DNA of 64,000 nucleotides, taken from NCBI GenBank assembly GCA_028279685.1, contig JANQNG010000031.1, forward strand, positions 1 through 64,000, given 5' to 3'. The DNA is from Candidatus Nanoarchaeia archaeon. GTDB lineage: Archaea > Nanobdellota > Nanobdellia > Woesearchaeales > SKIA01. Below are positions 38,839-48,315 of this stretch, piece after piece (position 1 is the first letter of the stretch; the number at the start of each line of letters is the position of its first letter). Both the position numbers and the translations under genes were made by a program. Under the pieces are notes generated by a model. The model worked only from the letters and a program-made list of their open reading frames with translations, was not told the origin of the DNA and did not search any database.

Positions 38839-40482
38839 ATGAACATCCTCCTCGTCGTTCCAAGATATCAGTACACAAACAAAGCTAATTTTATCTATTA
38901 TTTTCCTCTTGGATTAGGATATATTTCTTCGACATTGAAACAAGCAGGCTATAACGTCACTTGCTATAATGCAAATCATTATGATGGAGATATCAAAGAT
39001 CTTATTACTGAACAGCTCAATAAAAAGAAATTTGACATTGTCTGTACAGGCCATACGACAAGAGGATATACTATAGTTAAAGGAATTATGGAAGCTGCTC
39101 GAGAACACAAATCGAAGCCTAAAATAATTATAGGAGGCTCTCTTCCAACAAGCGAACTTGATGTAGTGAAGTATTTGAAACCTGATTATGCAGTACTTGG
39201 TGAAGGAGAAACCAGCATTCTCGAACTGCTCGAATGCATCAAGAAAAAGAAAAATCCCAAAAATGTCGCAGGTATTGCTTATCTGAAGAAAGGAAAGCTT
39301 TTGATGACCAAACCAAGAGATCTCATCCAGGATCTTGATGCAATACCTCCTCCTGATTTTGAAGGTCTTGAATTCGAGAAAACATTAGGCAAATATTATT
39401 CCAATAGCATTGGAGGTTACAACTCATTCGATGAACCTAGAGTGTACCCTATTATTTGCAGCAGAGGATGTCCGTATAATTGCACATTCTGCTATCATTC
39501 ACTCGGCAGACGCTACAGGACGCGATCAATCAAAGACGTAATGAAAGAATTGAAAAAAAATATTAAGAAATACAAAATCAACACCATCAATTTCCATGAT
39601 GATTTATTCTCAATCAATATGAAAAGGCTTAAAGAGATATGTATAGAGATTAAAAAACTCAAAAAATCAGTGCCTTGGGATATCAAATGGATCTGTCAGT
39701 TAAGCCTTCATACAGTGACTGATGAAATGCTTGATATGCTTCGCGATGCAGGCTGCGATTTAATATGCTATGGATTTGAAAGTTACAGTCAAAAAGTATT
39801 GAGGAGTATGAAGAAACCTATAACGCCAAAGATGATTGCTGACTCTGTCAAGAAAGCAAGAAAAGCAAAAATGTCATTGCAAGGAGGGTTTATCTTCGGA
39901 GATCGTGCTGAAACAGTGGAAACAGCGAAAGAAACATTAGATTACTGGAAAAAACATTCGAAAGGACAGCTCAGGCTGGGATTTATTGCTCCTTATCCTC
40001 GATCAGAAATGTATTTGCATTGCTTAAGAAAAGGCATTATTAAGGATAAGATGAAATATATTGAAGAGGAAGTCTCTCTTGATAATGCGTTTTTCTACAA
40101 TATGACTGACAACATGACTGATAAAGAATTCAAAAAACTGCGCCACGAAGTAAGAGAGTCTTTTGAGAAGTACAACAAGTTTGTTATTCCTAATTCCATC
40201 ACGAAAGAGAAAGGAAAGAATGGTCACACCGTCAAGGTTTCCTGCCCTTACTGCAGGAAAAAGAACATCTATAAGAATTATTATATCTCTGATGCATTCC
40301 CTGATAATATTTATTTCTCAAATTCAATGTCCTGCAGAAAGTGCAATATGCGCTACAATGTGTGTAGTCCCTTGAGAAAGCTAGCCAATCAATACTTCCC
40401 TGTGTTCAAACCATTTTTACGATTGTATACAAATGTTCAGGAATTCTTTTTACGACGGAAGATGCGACATTATCTTGGATAG
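38839..40482 (+). CDS. B12-binding-domain radical SAM protein
   Basis: The 547-residue protein has an N-terminal cobalamin-binding Rossmann domain (about 1-140: YFPLGLGYISSTLKQAGYNV, KIIIGGSLPT) and a radical SAM core with the cluster motif CSRGCPYNCTFC near residue 212. A helical extension follows. The C-terminus carries two Cys pairs (CPYCRKK and CRKCNMRYNVC) like a zinc ribbon. Relatives methylate or rearrange lipids, sugars and unactivated carbons. Position after the carbamoyl cassette suggests modification of the surface glycan or its lipid carrier. Its 3' end overlaps the convergent flippase gene by 33 bp. Confidence 0.9.
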   Translation: MNILLVVPRYQYTNKANFIYYFPLGLGYISSTLKQAGYNVTCYNANHYDGDIKDLITEQLNKKKFDIVCTGHTTRGYTIVKGIMEAAREHKSKPKIIIGGSLPTSELDVVKYLKPDYAVLGEGETSILELLECIKKKKNPKNVAGIAYLKKGKLLMTKPRDLIQDLDAIPPPDFEGLEFEKTLGKYYSNSIGGYNSFDEPRVYPIICSRGCPYNCTFCYHSLGRRYRTRSIKDVMKELKKNIKKYKINTINFHDDLFSINMKRLKEICIEIKKLKKSVPWDIKWICQLSLHTVTDEMLDMLRDAGCDLICYGFESYSQKVLRSMKKPITPKMIADSVKKARKAKMSLQGGFIFGDRAETVETAKETLDYWKKHSKGQLRLGFIAPYPRSEMYLHCLRKGIIKDKMKYIEEEVSLDNAFFYNMTDNMTDKEFKKLRHEVRESFEKYNKFVIPNSITKEKGKNGHTVKVSCPYCRKKNIYKNYYISDAFPDNIYFSNSMSCRKCNMRYNVCSPLRKLANQYFPVFKPFLRLYTNVQEFFLRRKMRHYLG

Positions 40483-41805
40483 CCAAGGAATATCTCTTTT
40501 ACGTTTTTTAAGAAGAACAAGATTAAGATAGTAAAGCATGATTGCCGCGATGAGATTATTGAGAATCTTTGCTATGATTATTCCCCAAACACCGTAGATG
40601 AGTACGCCCAAGAAAATAGTGATTGATTGTATAATTGGATAGACGAATTTTATAGAGAGCAGTTCTGTTAATGCTTTTTTTGCTTCAAGATTATTGAGCA
40701 TCACTACGTTGAAAAGATTAGCAATAAGCATGAATACCAATAGTCTTGCAAAAGGAATGCTTTCCATGTAAGCAGGATAGAGTATTGTGAAAAAAGGCTC
40801 GATGACTATCTGCGAGAGAATAATAACTGCTATGGCAGGGATGAAAAAGAGATACCATCTTGATTGTATTTTTTTCATGAAATCTTTCTGACCTATGTTC
40901 ACTAATTTAGGGAAGAAAAGGCTCTGTGACGATCTAATAATTGTTATCAAGAGATCTGGAAGGATCAATGCAACTGCGTAAATAGCTAATGATTCTACGC
41001 CTAAGAACAATGGAAGCATCAGTTTATCAAAGTAGAGGATGATTAATGGCAATACATCAAAAATAGATAACTGGATGCCGTATTTGATAGTGCCTTTCTC
41101 AACTTTCTTGTTCTTCTGTGATTTGATTGTGAATATGCTCGCAATCGCGAATGCTATTGTTCTTGCAAGCGCTAATGAAAGAACAATGATGAGAAGATTT
41201 CTCGTAAGAAGTAATGAGATGACTATTGCTAATCCTGTGAATACACTAATGAATAATTGTGCACTGTATGCGGTAACGAGTTTTCCTTTAGCTATGAAAA
41301 ATGACATGAATGTCTCAAATGCATGAAAGAAAGGAAAGAATAATGCCAGAAAGAGGAATATTGTTCCCATTGTGCTATCTTGCTGGAGAAAATGAAAATA
41401 AGCGGCAACAACAAGCATGGCAACAGAACCTATTAATGATGCTGTAAGTTTTGCTTTGAGTGCTGTCTTGAATGATCCATCGTTACCTTTTGCCACAGAA
41501 CGCATAATTGCTGTCTCCATTCTCGGCAGGGAGAAAATTGCTAATGTTCCCACGATGGTGAGCACTAACTGGTATTGGCCGTAAAGTACTTTATCTGAGA
41601 ATCTCGTGAAAATCACATTAGTGACGAATGAAACGAGTAAATAGGTAAGCGTGAAAAAAGTGACCACAGATCCTCCTTTCATGAAGTAGAGCACATCTAA
41701 TCCTACCTCTGATTGGATACGTTGGATCAATTGTCCTGTGAATTCTTTGGCTTTGGCAATCATGGATTTCGTTTCGAGAGGTGATTTAAGAATGTTTCCG
41801 TGCAT
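40450..41805 (-). CDS. oligosaccharide flippase (Wzx/MATE-like)
   Basis: The protein has 451 residues from the ATG at 41803-41805; the 70 codons upstream in the same frame have no TM pattern and lie in the divergent promoter region. There are about 12-14 TM helices with the polysaccharide-transporter layout: GGSVVTFFTLTYLLVSFVTN at the start, MGTIFLFLALFFPFFHAFET in the middle and paired C-terminal helices. It probably moves lipid-linked oligosaccharides across the membrane. It is divergent from the kinase gene at 41892. Confidence 0.88.
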   Translation of the reverse strand: MHGNILKSPLETKSMIAKAKEFTGQLIQRIQSEVGLDVLYFMKGGSVVTFFTLTYLLVSFVTNVIFTRFSDKVLYGQYQLVLTIVGTLAIFSLPRMETAIMRSVAKGNDGSFKTALKAKLTASLIGSVAMLVVAAYFHFLQQDSTMGTIFLFLALFFPFFHAFETFMSFFIAKGKLVTAYSAQLFISVFTGLAIVISLLLTRNLLIIVLSLALARTIAFAIASIFTIKSQKNKKVEKGTIKYGIQLSIFDVLPLIILYFDKLMLPLFLGVESLAIYAVALILPDLLITIIRSSQSLFFPKLVNIGQKDFMKKIQSRWYLFFIPAIAVIILSQIVIEPFFTILYPAYMESIPFARLLVFMLIANLFNVVMLNNLEAKKALTELLSIKFVYPIIQSITIFLGVLIYGVWGIIIAKILNNLIAAIMLYYLNLVLLKKRKRDIPWLSKIMSHLPS

Positions 41806-41891
41806 AATTAAGTATATTATCACCGATAGGTGGTGAGTAAATGTTTTTAAATTAGCTTTGAATCTTGAATGCTGTGTTTGAGGGTTTGTAG

Positions 41892-42767
41892 ATGGACTTA
41901 CTGCCAATAAAAGGACATTCGAATTTTGACTTAAGCCTATCGAAGCGCCACGATGGTTATTTTGTGAAAAAAACAGCATTTCGTGATGGTATTGCGCGAT
42001 TGAAGCAGCAAGCACAAAAGCAGATTGACTTCGATCAGGTGATGCGGAAAAACCTACTAATCAGCAATTTTTTTGAAGCAGCTGCAGTCACCAGTTCGGA
42101 AGAGACCGCAGAACAGTATAGTTTTTTTATGAAATTCTATCATGGACAATCAATTTTGAATATTATCGAATCAGAAGATATTTATCAATTAAGGAATATT
42201 ATTGATAAGCTCTTTATGTTTCTCGATTGGGAGTTCGAGAATGCAAAGCTTGAACCGCTTGACACAAAGAAAATGCTCGATAAGCTTGAAAGTCTTGATG
42301 CAAAAATTACTGAGAAGAAATTAAAGCAAACATTGGAAGTCATGAAAAAATACATACAAAAGAATAAGAATATGAAAATGCATATGGGTGTGAGCCATGG
42401 TGATTTTACCTTCTCTAATATGATTTTTTCCCACAAAATTGTGCTTATTGATTTTTTGGACTCATTTATTGAAACCCCTCTGCAAGATATCTCTAAATTA
42501 TTGCAAGAGGTACGGCTTCAATGGACCTTACTGTTAAGCAACGAAAAAACAGATAAAACAAAAATTAATATAGGATATCGTTATTTGCTGAAACAAACAG
42601 AAGAGAAACTTAAAGTATTGATGAAGAAATATAGTATTGATAGAAAAACAGTTGAGTTTTTCTATATCATGACGCTATTGAGAATTATTCCTTACACCAA
42701 AAACAAACACATTTTTGATCTATTGATGAAAGATATTATAGCATATACGGAGGTATTAAAAAAATGA
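41892..42767 (+). CDS. aminoglycoside/choline kinase-like phosphotransferase
   Basis: The 291-residue protein has the protein-kinase-like catalytic loop MGVSHGDFTFSNMIFS near residues 163-178 (Asp in HGD, Asn at the end), followed by the metal-binding VLIDFLDSF, as in APH and choline/ethanolamine kinases. The N-lobe has KKTAFRDGIARLK. Its ATGA overlap with the nucleotidyltransferase-HAD fusion downstream suggests that it phosphorylates a sugar or alcohol which the next enzyme activates. Resistance to an antibiotic is unlikely in this context. Confidence 0.85.
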   Translation: MDLLPIKGHSNFDLSLSKRHDGYFVKKTAFRDGIARLKQQAQKQIDFDQVMRKNLLISNFFEAAAVTSSEETAEQYSFFMKFYHGQSILNIIESEDIYQLRNIIDKLFMFLDWEFENAKLEPLDTKKMLDKLESLDAKITEKKLKQTLEVMKKYIQKNKNMKMHMGVSHGDFTFSNMIFSHKIVLIDFLDSFIETPLQDISKLLQEVRLQWTLLLSNEKTDKTKINIGYRYLLKQTEEKLKVLMKKYSIDRKTVEFFYIMTLLRIIPYTKNKHIFDLLMKDIIAYTEVLKK

Positions 42768-43846
42768 GCGGAGTCAATCTCATATTGCCTATTGCGGGAA
42801 GATCAGCACGATTTCCTGGCATGCGACCAAAATTCATGCTGACACAACCTAACGGAAAATTCATGCTTACTGAATCTATTCGAGGGCTTGATCCTCAATC
42901 ATTTGATTCAATCGTGATTATTGCATTGCAAGAGCACGAAGACGAGTATCACTTTAAGGAAGGATTGCTCAAAGAGCTCTGTGATGAATATGATTTAGTG
43001 AAAGATCGAATCAAATTGGTGTTGTTGAAAGATGAGACAGCAAGCCAGCCTGAAACTGTCTATGAAGGAGTGAAGCAAGCAAAAGTTTCAGGAGGGATCT
43101 TGATTAAGGATTGCGATAATTACTTTGAATTGGATCTCGATGGCAAACCGAAGCATAATTTCGTTGCTGTGGTTGATTTGCATGATCTTGATCAAGTAAA
43201 TGCAGGCAATAAGAGTTATGTGAAAATAGGAGAAAATAAGGCCATTGTGAATATCGTCGAGAAGAAAGTGATAGGCCATCTGTTCTGCTGCGGAGCGTAT
43301 TATTTTAAGGAAGCAAAAGAGTTTATGTCTTACTTTGAAAAACTGAAAGATCATAAAAGTTTGTATGTGTCTCATATCATCTATCAGATGATCCTTGATA
43401 AACATTTGTTCTTCACTGAGACTGCAGCAGGCTATGTGGATTGGGGAACAAAAGAAGATTGGATGAAGTACAGGAAACAATTTGTTACACTCTTTATTGA
43501 TCTTGATGGTGTTCTCGTTGAGAACTCAGGCGAGCATTTCAAACCGAAATGGGGCACTACTCCTGCTATTGAACAGAATGTGAAATTCCTCAATGAACTG
43601 TATGACGAAGGAAAAGCAACTATTATTATTACAACCTGCAGGACTGAGCAGTTTCGTAAAGTTACTGAAGAGCAGCTTAAGAAACACAATATTAAATATC
43701 ATCAGTTAATCCTTGGACTGCCACACACAAAACGATTCCTCATCAATGATTATTCAACAACGAATGCATATCGATCCGCAGAAGCGGTGAATCTCAAGAG
43801 AAATTCGAAAGAACTTAAGGATATGCTTGGCTCGTTGATGAAGTAG
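42764..43846 (+). CDS. nucleotidyltransferase fused to HAD-like phosphatase
   Basis: The 360-residue protein has an N-terminal NTP-transferase domain (about 1-230: MSGVNLILPIAGRSARFPG, then RPKFMLTQPNGKFMLT), like sugar-1-phosphate nucleotidyltransferases. The C-terminal HAD domain (about 240-360) has LFIDLDGVLVENSG as the catalytic D-x-D and IIITTCRTEQFRKV as motif II. Such fusions occur in capsule loci and probably activate, and then dephosphorylate or edit, a sugar or polyol phosphate. It overlaps the kinase gene by 4 bp. Confidence 0.87.
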   Translation: MSGVNLILPIAGRSARFPGMRPKFMLTQPNGKFMLTESIRGLDPQSFDSIVIIALQEHEDEYHFKEGLLKELCDEYDLVKDRIKLVLLKDETASQPETVYEGVKQAKVSGGILIKDCDNYFELDLDGKPKHNFVAVVDLHDLDQVNAGNKSYVKIGENKAIVNIVEKKVIGHLFCCGAYYFKEAKEFMSYFEKLKDHKSLYVSHIIYQMILDKHLFFTETAAGYVDWGTKEDWMKYRKQFVTLFIDLDGVLVENSGEHFKPKWGTTPAIEQNVKFLNELYDEGKATIIITTCRTEQFRKVTEEQLKKHNIKYHQLILGLPHTKRFLINDYSTTNAYRSAEAVNLKRNSKELKDMLGSLMK

Positions 43847-43891
43847 CTCACTTCCGAAATATTTTAATAGAGAGCTTTTGTCATAGTCATT

Positions 43892-44971
43892 ATGAAATCC
43901 ATCGATTATCCCTTCCTTTACAATCTCATAAAGAAGGCAAAAAAAGAGCAACTGAAAGAGAGTTTTTGCCACGAGGAGAAGACACAAGGTGCTCTTCTTG
44001 CATCACTTTATGGACTTGTTCCTGAAGGAATCAAAGAAACTGTTTTTAGGCCTTACTTTCTCGGGAAAGCAGCAAAGACAGAACAGGAGCATTATGCATA
44101 CGCTAATCGATGGGATCACGATTTCTTACTCTATATCCTCGAACATAAGCATCTTTCTTTTGATTTGAAAGCATTCTCTGAAGGAGAACAGAATGAAATC
44201 ATCCAGTTTCTCAAAAACAGAATCACCTTATCTGTTTTCAATAAATATCCTGCAAAAAAAATGTTTCTGAAAGAGAATAAAAAAATGCAAAAGCAATATA
44301 GTGCATTTATGAAGCACATTCAAGGAGAGCGTATTACTTATAAGAAGAAAAAGTATACATTCTCTCGAGCATTGCAACCCCCTATCTTCTATCATGATTA
44401 TGGTATATCATTGCTACCAAACAAAATTATTCAGAAAATTACTCAAGGAGATGCTATCGACTGTGGAGCTTATATTGGAGAAAGTGCAGTGATTCTTAGT
44501 GCTTTTAATCCGAAGAAGATTATAGCTTTTGAACCAGTACCTGCTATCTTTGCTGACCTTAAAAAAACTGTTAGGATGAATGAACTTAAGACGAAATGTG
44601 AGTGTTTAGGTGTTGGAAACAAGCAAAAAACGGTTTCTCTTGTTGAGAGAGGTATTGGCAGTTCTGTTAGTGATGAAGGAGACACAACAATAAAGATAAC
44701 GACAATAGATGCATACGTGAAAAAGCACAAGCTCAAACCTTCATTGATCAAAATGGATATTGAAGGATATGAATTAGAAGCAGTCAAAGGAGCGGAAAAA
44801 ATTATCAAAAAGCATAAACCAATATTGATTATCTGCATCTACCACACAGGCAAAGATTTCTTTGAAATTATCCCTTTGCTAAAAAAATGGGTTCCAAAGT
44901 ACAAGTTCAAATTCGCAAACCTCAATCAAGATCATCCAACCGATGGCAGAGTTATTATAGGATATGTATAA
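43892..44971 (+). CDS. FkbM-family methyltransferase
   Basis: The protein has 359 residues. A helical N-terminal part of about 160 residues is followed by the SAM-binding core. Motif I is DCGAYIGESAVILSAF, followed by IIAFEPVPAIFADLKKTV and the family's KMDIEGYELEAVKGAE. FkbM enzymes O-methylate sugars or lipid hydroxyls and are common in archaeal and bacterial surface-glycan loci. It converges on 44972-46186, with the two stops abutting. Confidence 0.92.
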   Translation: MKSIDYPFLYNLIKKAKKEQLKESFCHEEKTQGALLASLYGLVPEGIKETVFRPYFLGKAAKTEQEHYAYANRWDHDFLLYILEHKHLSFDLKAFSEGEQNEIIQFLKNRITLSVFNKYPAKKMFLKENKKMQKQYSAFMKHIQGERITYKKKKYTFSRALQPPIFYHDYGISLLPNKIIQKITQGDAIDCGAYIGESAVILSAFNPKKIIAFEPVPAIFADLKKTVRMNELKTKCECLGVGNKQKTVSLVERGIGSSVSDEGDTTIKITTIDAYVKKHKLKPSLIKMDIEGYELEAVKGAEKIIKKHKPILIICIYHTGKDFFEIIPLLKKWVPKYKFKFANLNQDHPTDGRVIIGYV

Positions 44972-46186
44972 TTATTCTTTGTATTCTTTATACCACAATC
45001 TATGACCGTATTTTTTATAGATTTCCGGGTTTGTGATGAAGTTATTGTAGTATTGTCCTATTTCTTCACATGCACCCATATAGAACCATTCGAGCTTTCT
45101 ATGAATGTTGAGTCGTTTGACTACTTTCCAGATCCAGGCTCTCAGTGTTCTCATAAAACGATTGCCAAATGATGCTTTCTTATAATAATTCAACACCTTG
45201 ATATAATCTTTAGTGCCAAACATCTCATACGTCATCAGATGTCGTCCAAGAATACCTCTTACTTTTTTATCTAATGCAATCACTCGTTTGAATAATTCTT
45301 TCTCAGGCAATTCATATTTTTTTATGAATGTATTGATCGTAGGACCTTTCATACCATATTTCTGCAGATAGTATGCCTGTACTTGATAGCCTAAATCGCC
45401 AGGAAATGAGCTTTGATTGACATGCACAAGATCATACTTGGGGAAAATTGCACAAGGTCTGACACAATTGCCATATTTGAAATTTGCTGTCTTTTCAGTA
45501 AGATATTTGCTCTTCCAGAAATATTCTTTAGAAGGATTTACATAGAGCCACATCTTATCTGTTCCTAATCTCGAATAGAAAATCACTGATAATGATCCAT
45601 GAGAATCAATCTTATGCGGCAATAACTGGAAAGGATCATACTCAAATAATCGATGCTCTTCTGCCCCTTTTCTATCGTAGAAGAACATCATATCAAGCAC
45701 ATTACCTAAAGGTTGTCCTTTATTTGCTAAACCAAAACCAATACTTCCTAATGCAAGCACTTTCTTTTTCTTTTTTAGCTCCTTGAAAATACCATATATT
45801 TTCTTGATATCGAAAAACCAGGAATCAGAATGCAAAAACGCACAATAATCTAATTTCTTATTATCAACTAATGCCTTATTGCATTGTTGGATATTCATAG
45901 AAGTGCGTAAGCAGATTAATTGGTGGTTAATATTTCCATGCTTATCTTTGAATGGAAGATCTTCTCCTTGAAGATATTTATCGATATTTTTGTAGCGAGC
46001 TAATTCTTTTCCTCCCTTTGGATGATTAGAGAGTGCAACTACATAGAAATCCTTGCTGAAAGATTTAATAATATCAGCAAGTATTTTAACTTCATAGAAC
46101 TTATCATACGTAATGATTCCAAACCCTATTTTCATAAACATCGGTTCAGAAGCTTCTTTTATAAATTTTTGCGCCGTGATATTCAT
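44972..46186 (-). CDS. uncharacterised protein in glycan locus, possible GT-A glycosyltransferase
   Basis: The protein has 404 residues. The first half begins MNITAQKFIKEAS, then MKIGFGIITYDKFYEVKIL, and includes YCAFLHSDSWFFDIKKIYG, which could be a DxD-like metal site of a GT-A fold. The C-terminal half is basic and aromatic (MRTLRAWIWKVVKRLNIHRK). No signature is strong enough to name a family. A TATA element (46205-46218) about 25 bp upstream supports the first ATG as a leaderless start; it is shared with the divergent antitoxin gene. Confidence 0.65.
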   Translation of the reverse strand: MNITAQKFIKEASEPMFMKIGFGIITYDKFYEVKILADIIKSFSKDFYVVALSNHPKGGKELARYKNIDKYLQGEDLPFKDKHGNINHQLICLRTSMNIQQCNKALVDNKKLDYCAFLHSDSWFFDIKKIYGIFKELKKKKKVLALGSIGFGLANKGQPLGNVLDMMFFYDRKGAEEHRLFEYDPFQLLPHKIDSHGSLSVIFYSRLGTDKMWLYVNPSKEYFWKSKYLTEKTANFKYGNCVRPCAIFPKYDLVHVNQSSFPGDLGYQVQAYYLQKYGMKGPTINTFIKKYELPEKELFKRVIALDKKVRGILGRHLMTYEMFGTKDYIKVLNYYKKASFGNRFMRTLRAWIWKVVKRLNIHRKLEWFYMGACEEIGQYYNNFITNPEIYKKYGHRLWYKEYKE

Positions 46187-46204
46187 GTCTTCTAAAAAAA
46201 CACA

Positions 46205-46218
46205 ATATTTATATATTA
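46205..46218. promoter_or_regulatory. divergent TATA region of the glycan gene and the toxin-antitoxin pair
   Basis: ATATTTATATATTA lies about 25 bp before the minus-strand start (46186). It lies about 40 bp before the plus-strand start (46252), which has its own GAGGAGAT ribosome-binding site. Confidence 0.55.
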
Positions 46219-46251
46219 GTCTTACTTTTCTTACTTTTAGAGGAGATATTT

Positions 46252-46518
46252 ATGGAAATCGGCATTACCAAATTAAGCACAAAAGGACAAATAGTCATAC
46301 CTAATAACATCAGAAATGATCTTAATCTGGCTGATAATGAGCAGTTTATTGTTATTTCAGAGAATGATGAAGTTATTCTTCGAAGAGTGAAAGATGCTTT
46401 ACACATCAATAGAAAGCAAAGCAAACATGCAGAAGATTTTATCAGGGCTATGAGGCACGATAAGATATTGCATGAAATGGAGAAAGGAAATGAATTGTCT
46501 GCAGATGATGTCTTATGA
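46252..46518 (+). CDS. AbrB/MazE-type antitoxin
   Basis: The 88-residue protein has a swapped-hairpin AbrB DNA-binding domain: GITKLSTKGQIVIPNNIRND then LADNEQFIVISENDEVILRR. A charged C-terminal tail would wrap the toxin. It has a GAGGAGAT ribosome-binding site and overlaps the RelE-type gene by 4 bp, the standard order for a type II toxin-antitoxin operon. It should repress its own promoter. Confidence 0.88.
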   Translation: MEIGITKLSTKGQIVIPNNIRNDLNLADNEQFIVISENDEVILRRVKDALHINRKQSKHAEDFIRAMRHDKILHEMEKGNELSADDVL

Positions 46519-46811
46519 TAAAATCGCTCAAAAAAAAGATTATACATACTGCAAAGGAGAAGGGCATCACACTAAAATTCTCGAATGAGTTCGATAAATT
46601 AATGAAGAAAATCAAAGATAATCACACCAAAGAAAGATTGTATAAGCAAATTCTGAAAATCGTTGAGCATCCAGAGATAGGTAAGCCTATGATGTATAGT
46701 AGAAAAGGTGAAAGAGAAGTTTATCTTGATTCTTTCAGGCTTTATTATAAGCTTTATTCAGATGAACATATACTAAGATTTGTTGAATTCTCACATAAAA
46801 AGAAGCAATAA
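46515..46811 (+). CDS. RelE/ParE-type toxin
   Basis: The 98-residue basic protein has the RelE-fold pattern: a helix KFSNEFDKLMKKIKDN, then IVEHPEIGKPMMYSRKGERE and the strands VYLDSFRLYYKLYSDEH and LRFVEFSHKK. RelE-type toxins cleave mRNA on the ribosome, while ParE-type members poison gyrase; the sequence does not settle which. It is coupled to the AbrB antitoxin by a 4-bp overlap. The pair sits inside the glycan locus. Confidence 0.86.
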   Translation: MIKSLKKKIIHTAKEKGITLKFSNEFDKLMKKIKDNHTKERLYKQILKIVEHPEIGKPMMYSRKGEREVYLDSFRLYYKLYSDEHILRFVEFSHKKKQ

Positions 46812-46812
46812 C

Positions 46813-47667
46813 TTATCTCGTCCTCAGCAATTCAGCAATGAAGCCTAAGAAGAGTATCTGGATGCCGCTTAAGACGAGCAAAACAGGCATCTCTGCAACA
46901 TTCTGTGCTCCAAAGAACTGATACACGCCAATAATAACACCCAGGATGAAAAAAATAAATCCCGTTGGTATAAATACTTTCAACGGCTTGAAATAGAAAC
47001 ATATCTTGAACGTAAGATTAAGAAATCTTAGGAAATCTGAAGGTTTGATGGTTGATTTACCTTTTCTTTTAAAGTAATGGATAGGAATATATTTTACATT
47101 GTAATTATCATCAGTAGTGCAAGATAACGTAATCGTTGTGGTGAAGGAGAATCTGCTTGGGAATAAGTTCCAATATTTTAACGCAATCTCTTTTCTGAAT
47201 ACTCTGAATCCTGAGTTGATATCAGGTATATGATAATCACTAATATAATTTGCAAGCAGTAGTAGGAATAATTTTGCTGGTTTTCTTATGAAAGGCACAT
47301 TGACTGTTGATCTTTTGCCTATGACCATGTCGTATTTGTCTCTATGCTCAAGCAGTTTGGGCATATCTTTATTTGGATAAGTGCCATCCGTATCAGTGAT
47401 CATAATCCAATCGTATTTGGCATTCTTGATACCTGTCTTAATTGAAGCACCGTATCCTTTGTTGTGTGGATGCTCGATGGTTTTGATCCCTTTAACTTTA
47501 TTGAGAATTTCTGTAGTTCTTGGCACACCATCACTTACTGCGATAATCTCATAGGCTATGCCGCTTTTTTTCATCGCTTGAGCTATATCTTTCAACGTAG
47601 AAAGAATAATTTCCCTACGCTCTTTGTATATTGGGAGTACAATGCTCACAGGATCATTTCTTGACAT
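46813..47667 (-). CDS. dolichol-phosphate mannosyltransferase-like GT2 enzyme
   Basis: The 284-residue protein has a GT2 core (about 1-225): VSIVLPIYKERREIILSTL, then IEHPHNKGYGASIKTGIKNA and the catalytic DTDGTYPNKDMPKLLEH. NSGFRVFRKEIALKY is the acceptor-side motif of DPM1/GtrB-like enzymes. Two C-terminal TM helices (about 225-245 and 256-278) anchor it. It probably charges polyprenyl phosphate with a sugar for protein or glycan decoration outside. It converges on the toxin gene with 1 bp between. Confidence 0.93.
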   Translation of the reverse strand: MSRNDPVSIVLPIYKERREIILSTLKDIAQAMKKSGIAYEIIAVSDGVPRTTEILNKVKGIKTIEHPHNKGYGASIKTGIKNAKYDWIMITDTDGTYPNKDMPKLLEHRDKYDMVIGKRSTVNVPFIRKPAKLFLLLLANYISDYHIPDINSGFRVFRKEIALKYWNLFPSRFSFTTTITLSCTTDDNYNVKYIPIHYFKRKGKSTIKPSDFLRFLNLTFKICFYFKPLKVFIPTGFIFFILGVIIGVYQFFGAQNVAEMPVLLVLSGIQILFLGFIAELLRTR

Positions 47668-47726
47668 GATGGACGGAAACAGAATTATGTTTATAAAGGT
47701 ATGCTTGGATTATTTATATTACCCTA

Positions 47727-48038
47727 TTAGTGAATTATTTTTACGTTCTGCTCATTCAAAACTAATGTAAGGCATGCCTTGAATACTTTAATCAGAAACT
47801 TAACCCTTTTATTGGTTTTATCCAATATATATAATTGTGTCTTTCCAACGATTCTTGACCTTTTCACATAATTTTCTTTTTTGAATTTTTCAATATATTC
47901 GTAGGCTTTAGGCCTAGATATTTTGAGCTCTTTGGCCATATCTCCAATTGCAAAATCAAGATCCTGATTTTCTAGCAAATACTCTAAGACTTTGTTACGT
48001 ATTGTGTTTCCGTAGAGTTCACAGAATATTCCTTCCAT
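47727..48038 (-). CDS. winged-helix DNA-binding protein, 103 aa
   Basis: The helix-turn-helix is visible in VLEYLLENQDLDFAIGDMAKELKI then SRPKAYEYIEKFKKENYVKR, with a wing VGKTQLYILDKTNKRVK. It is a small archaeal transcription factor. I chose the ATG at 48038 (GAGTGAT ribosome-binding site) because the codon four earlier is TTG. It lies 4 bp after the stop of the gene at 48043-48315 and forms an operon with it behind a palindromic operator. Confidence 0.8.
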   Translation of the reverse strand: MEGIFCELYGNTIRNKVLEYLLENQDLDFAIGDMAKELKISRPKAYEYIEKFKKENYVKRSRIVGKTQLYILDKTNKRVKFLIKVFKACLTLVLNEQNVKIIH

Positions 48039-48042
48039 ATTA

Positions 48043-48315
48043 TCACTCAATCATATTATGCATATCTTTTAATTTTCTCGGATTTAGGCTTATGTGCCAA
48101 TCATAACCCTTGCCTGTTCTTTTTTTTGTTCTTATTATTATTTTTTCAAAAATAATTTGCTTATATGCCCTATCAAATATTTTTTTATCATGTTTGTTAA
48201 GCCATTTTGTTTTTGAGACCAAGAGTTTATTCTCAGGAGTATGTTTTCCTCCTATACATCTCTTACTCAAAAGATACATTAAAACGGCTTTTACTATTTT
48301 ATTCACTGTAATCAC
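48043..48315 (-). CDS. small basic DNA-binding-like protein, 90 aa
   Basis: The protein is basic and helical, with a wHTH-like segment (NKIVKAVLMYLLSKRC ... NKHDKKIFDRAYKQIIFEK) and a wing-like RTKKRTGKGYDWHISL. I chose the GTG at 48315: the TATA-like centre of the palindrome (about 48343) lies 27 bp upstream, and earlier frame codons start at TTG. It is the first gene of a two-gene operon with another wHTH protein. The operator copies suggest autoregulation. Function is unknown. Confidence 0.65.
   Translation of the reverse strand: MITVNKIVKAVLMYLLSKRCIGGKHTPENKLLVSKTKWLNKHDKKIFDRAYKQIIFEKIIIRTKKRTGKGYDWHISLNPRKLKDMHNMIE

Noticed and set aside
41806-42015. Extended N-terminus of the flippase
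   Set aside because: Seventy codons without TM character lie in the divergent promoter region and inside the opposite gene's start.
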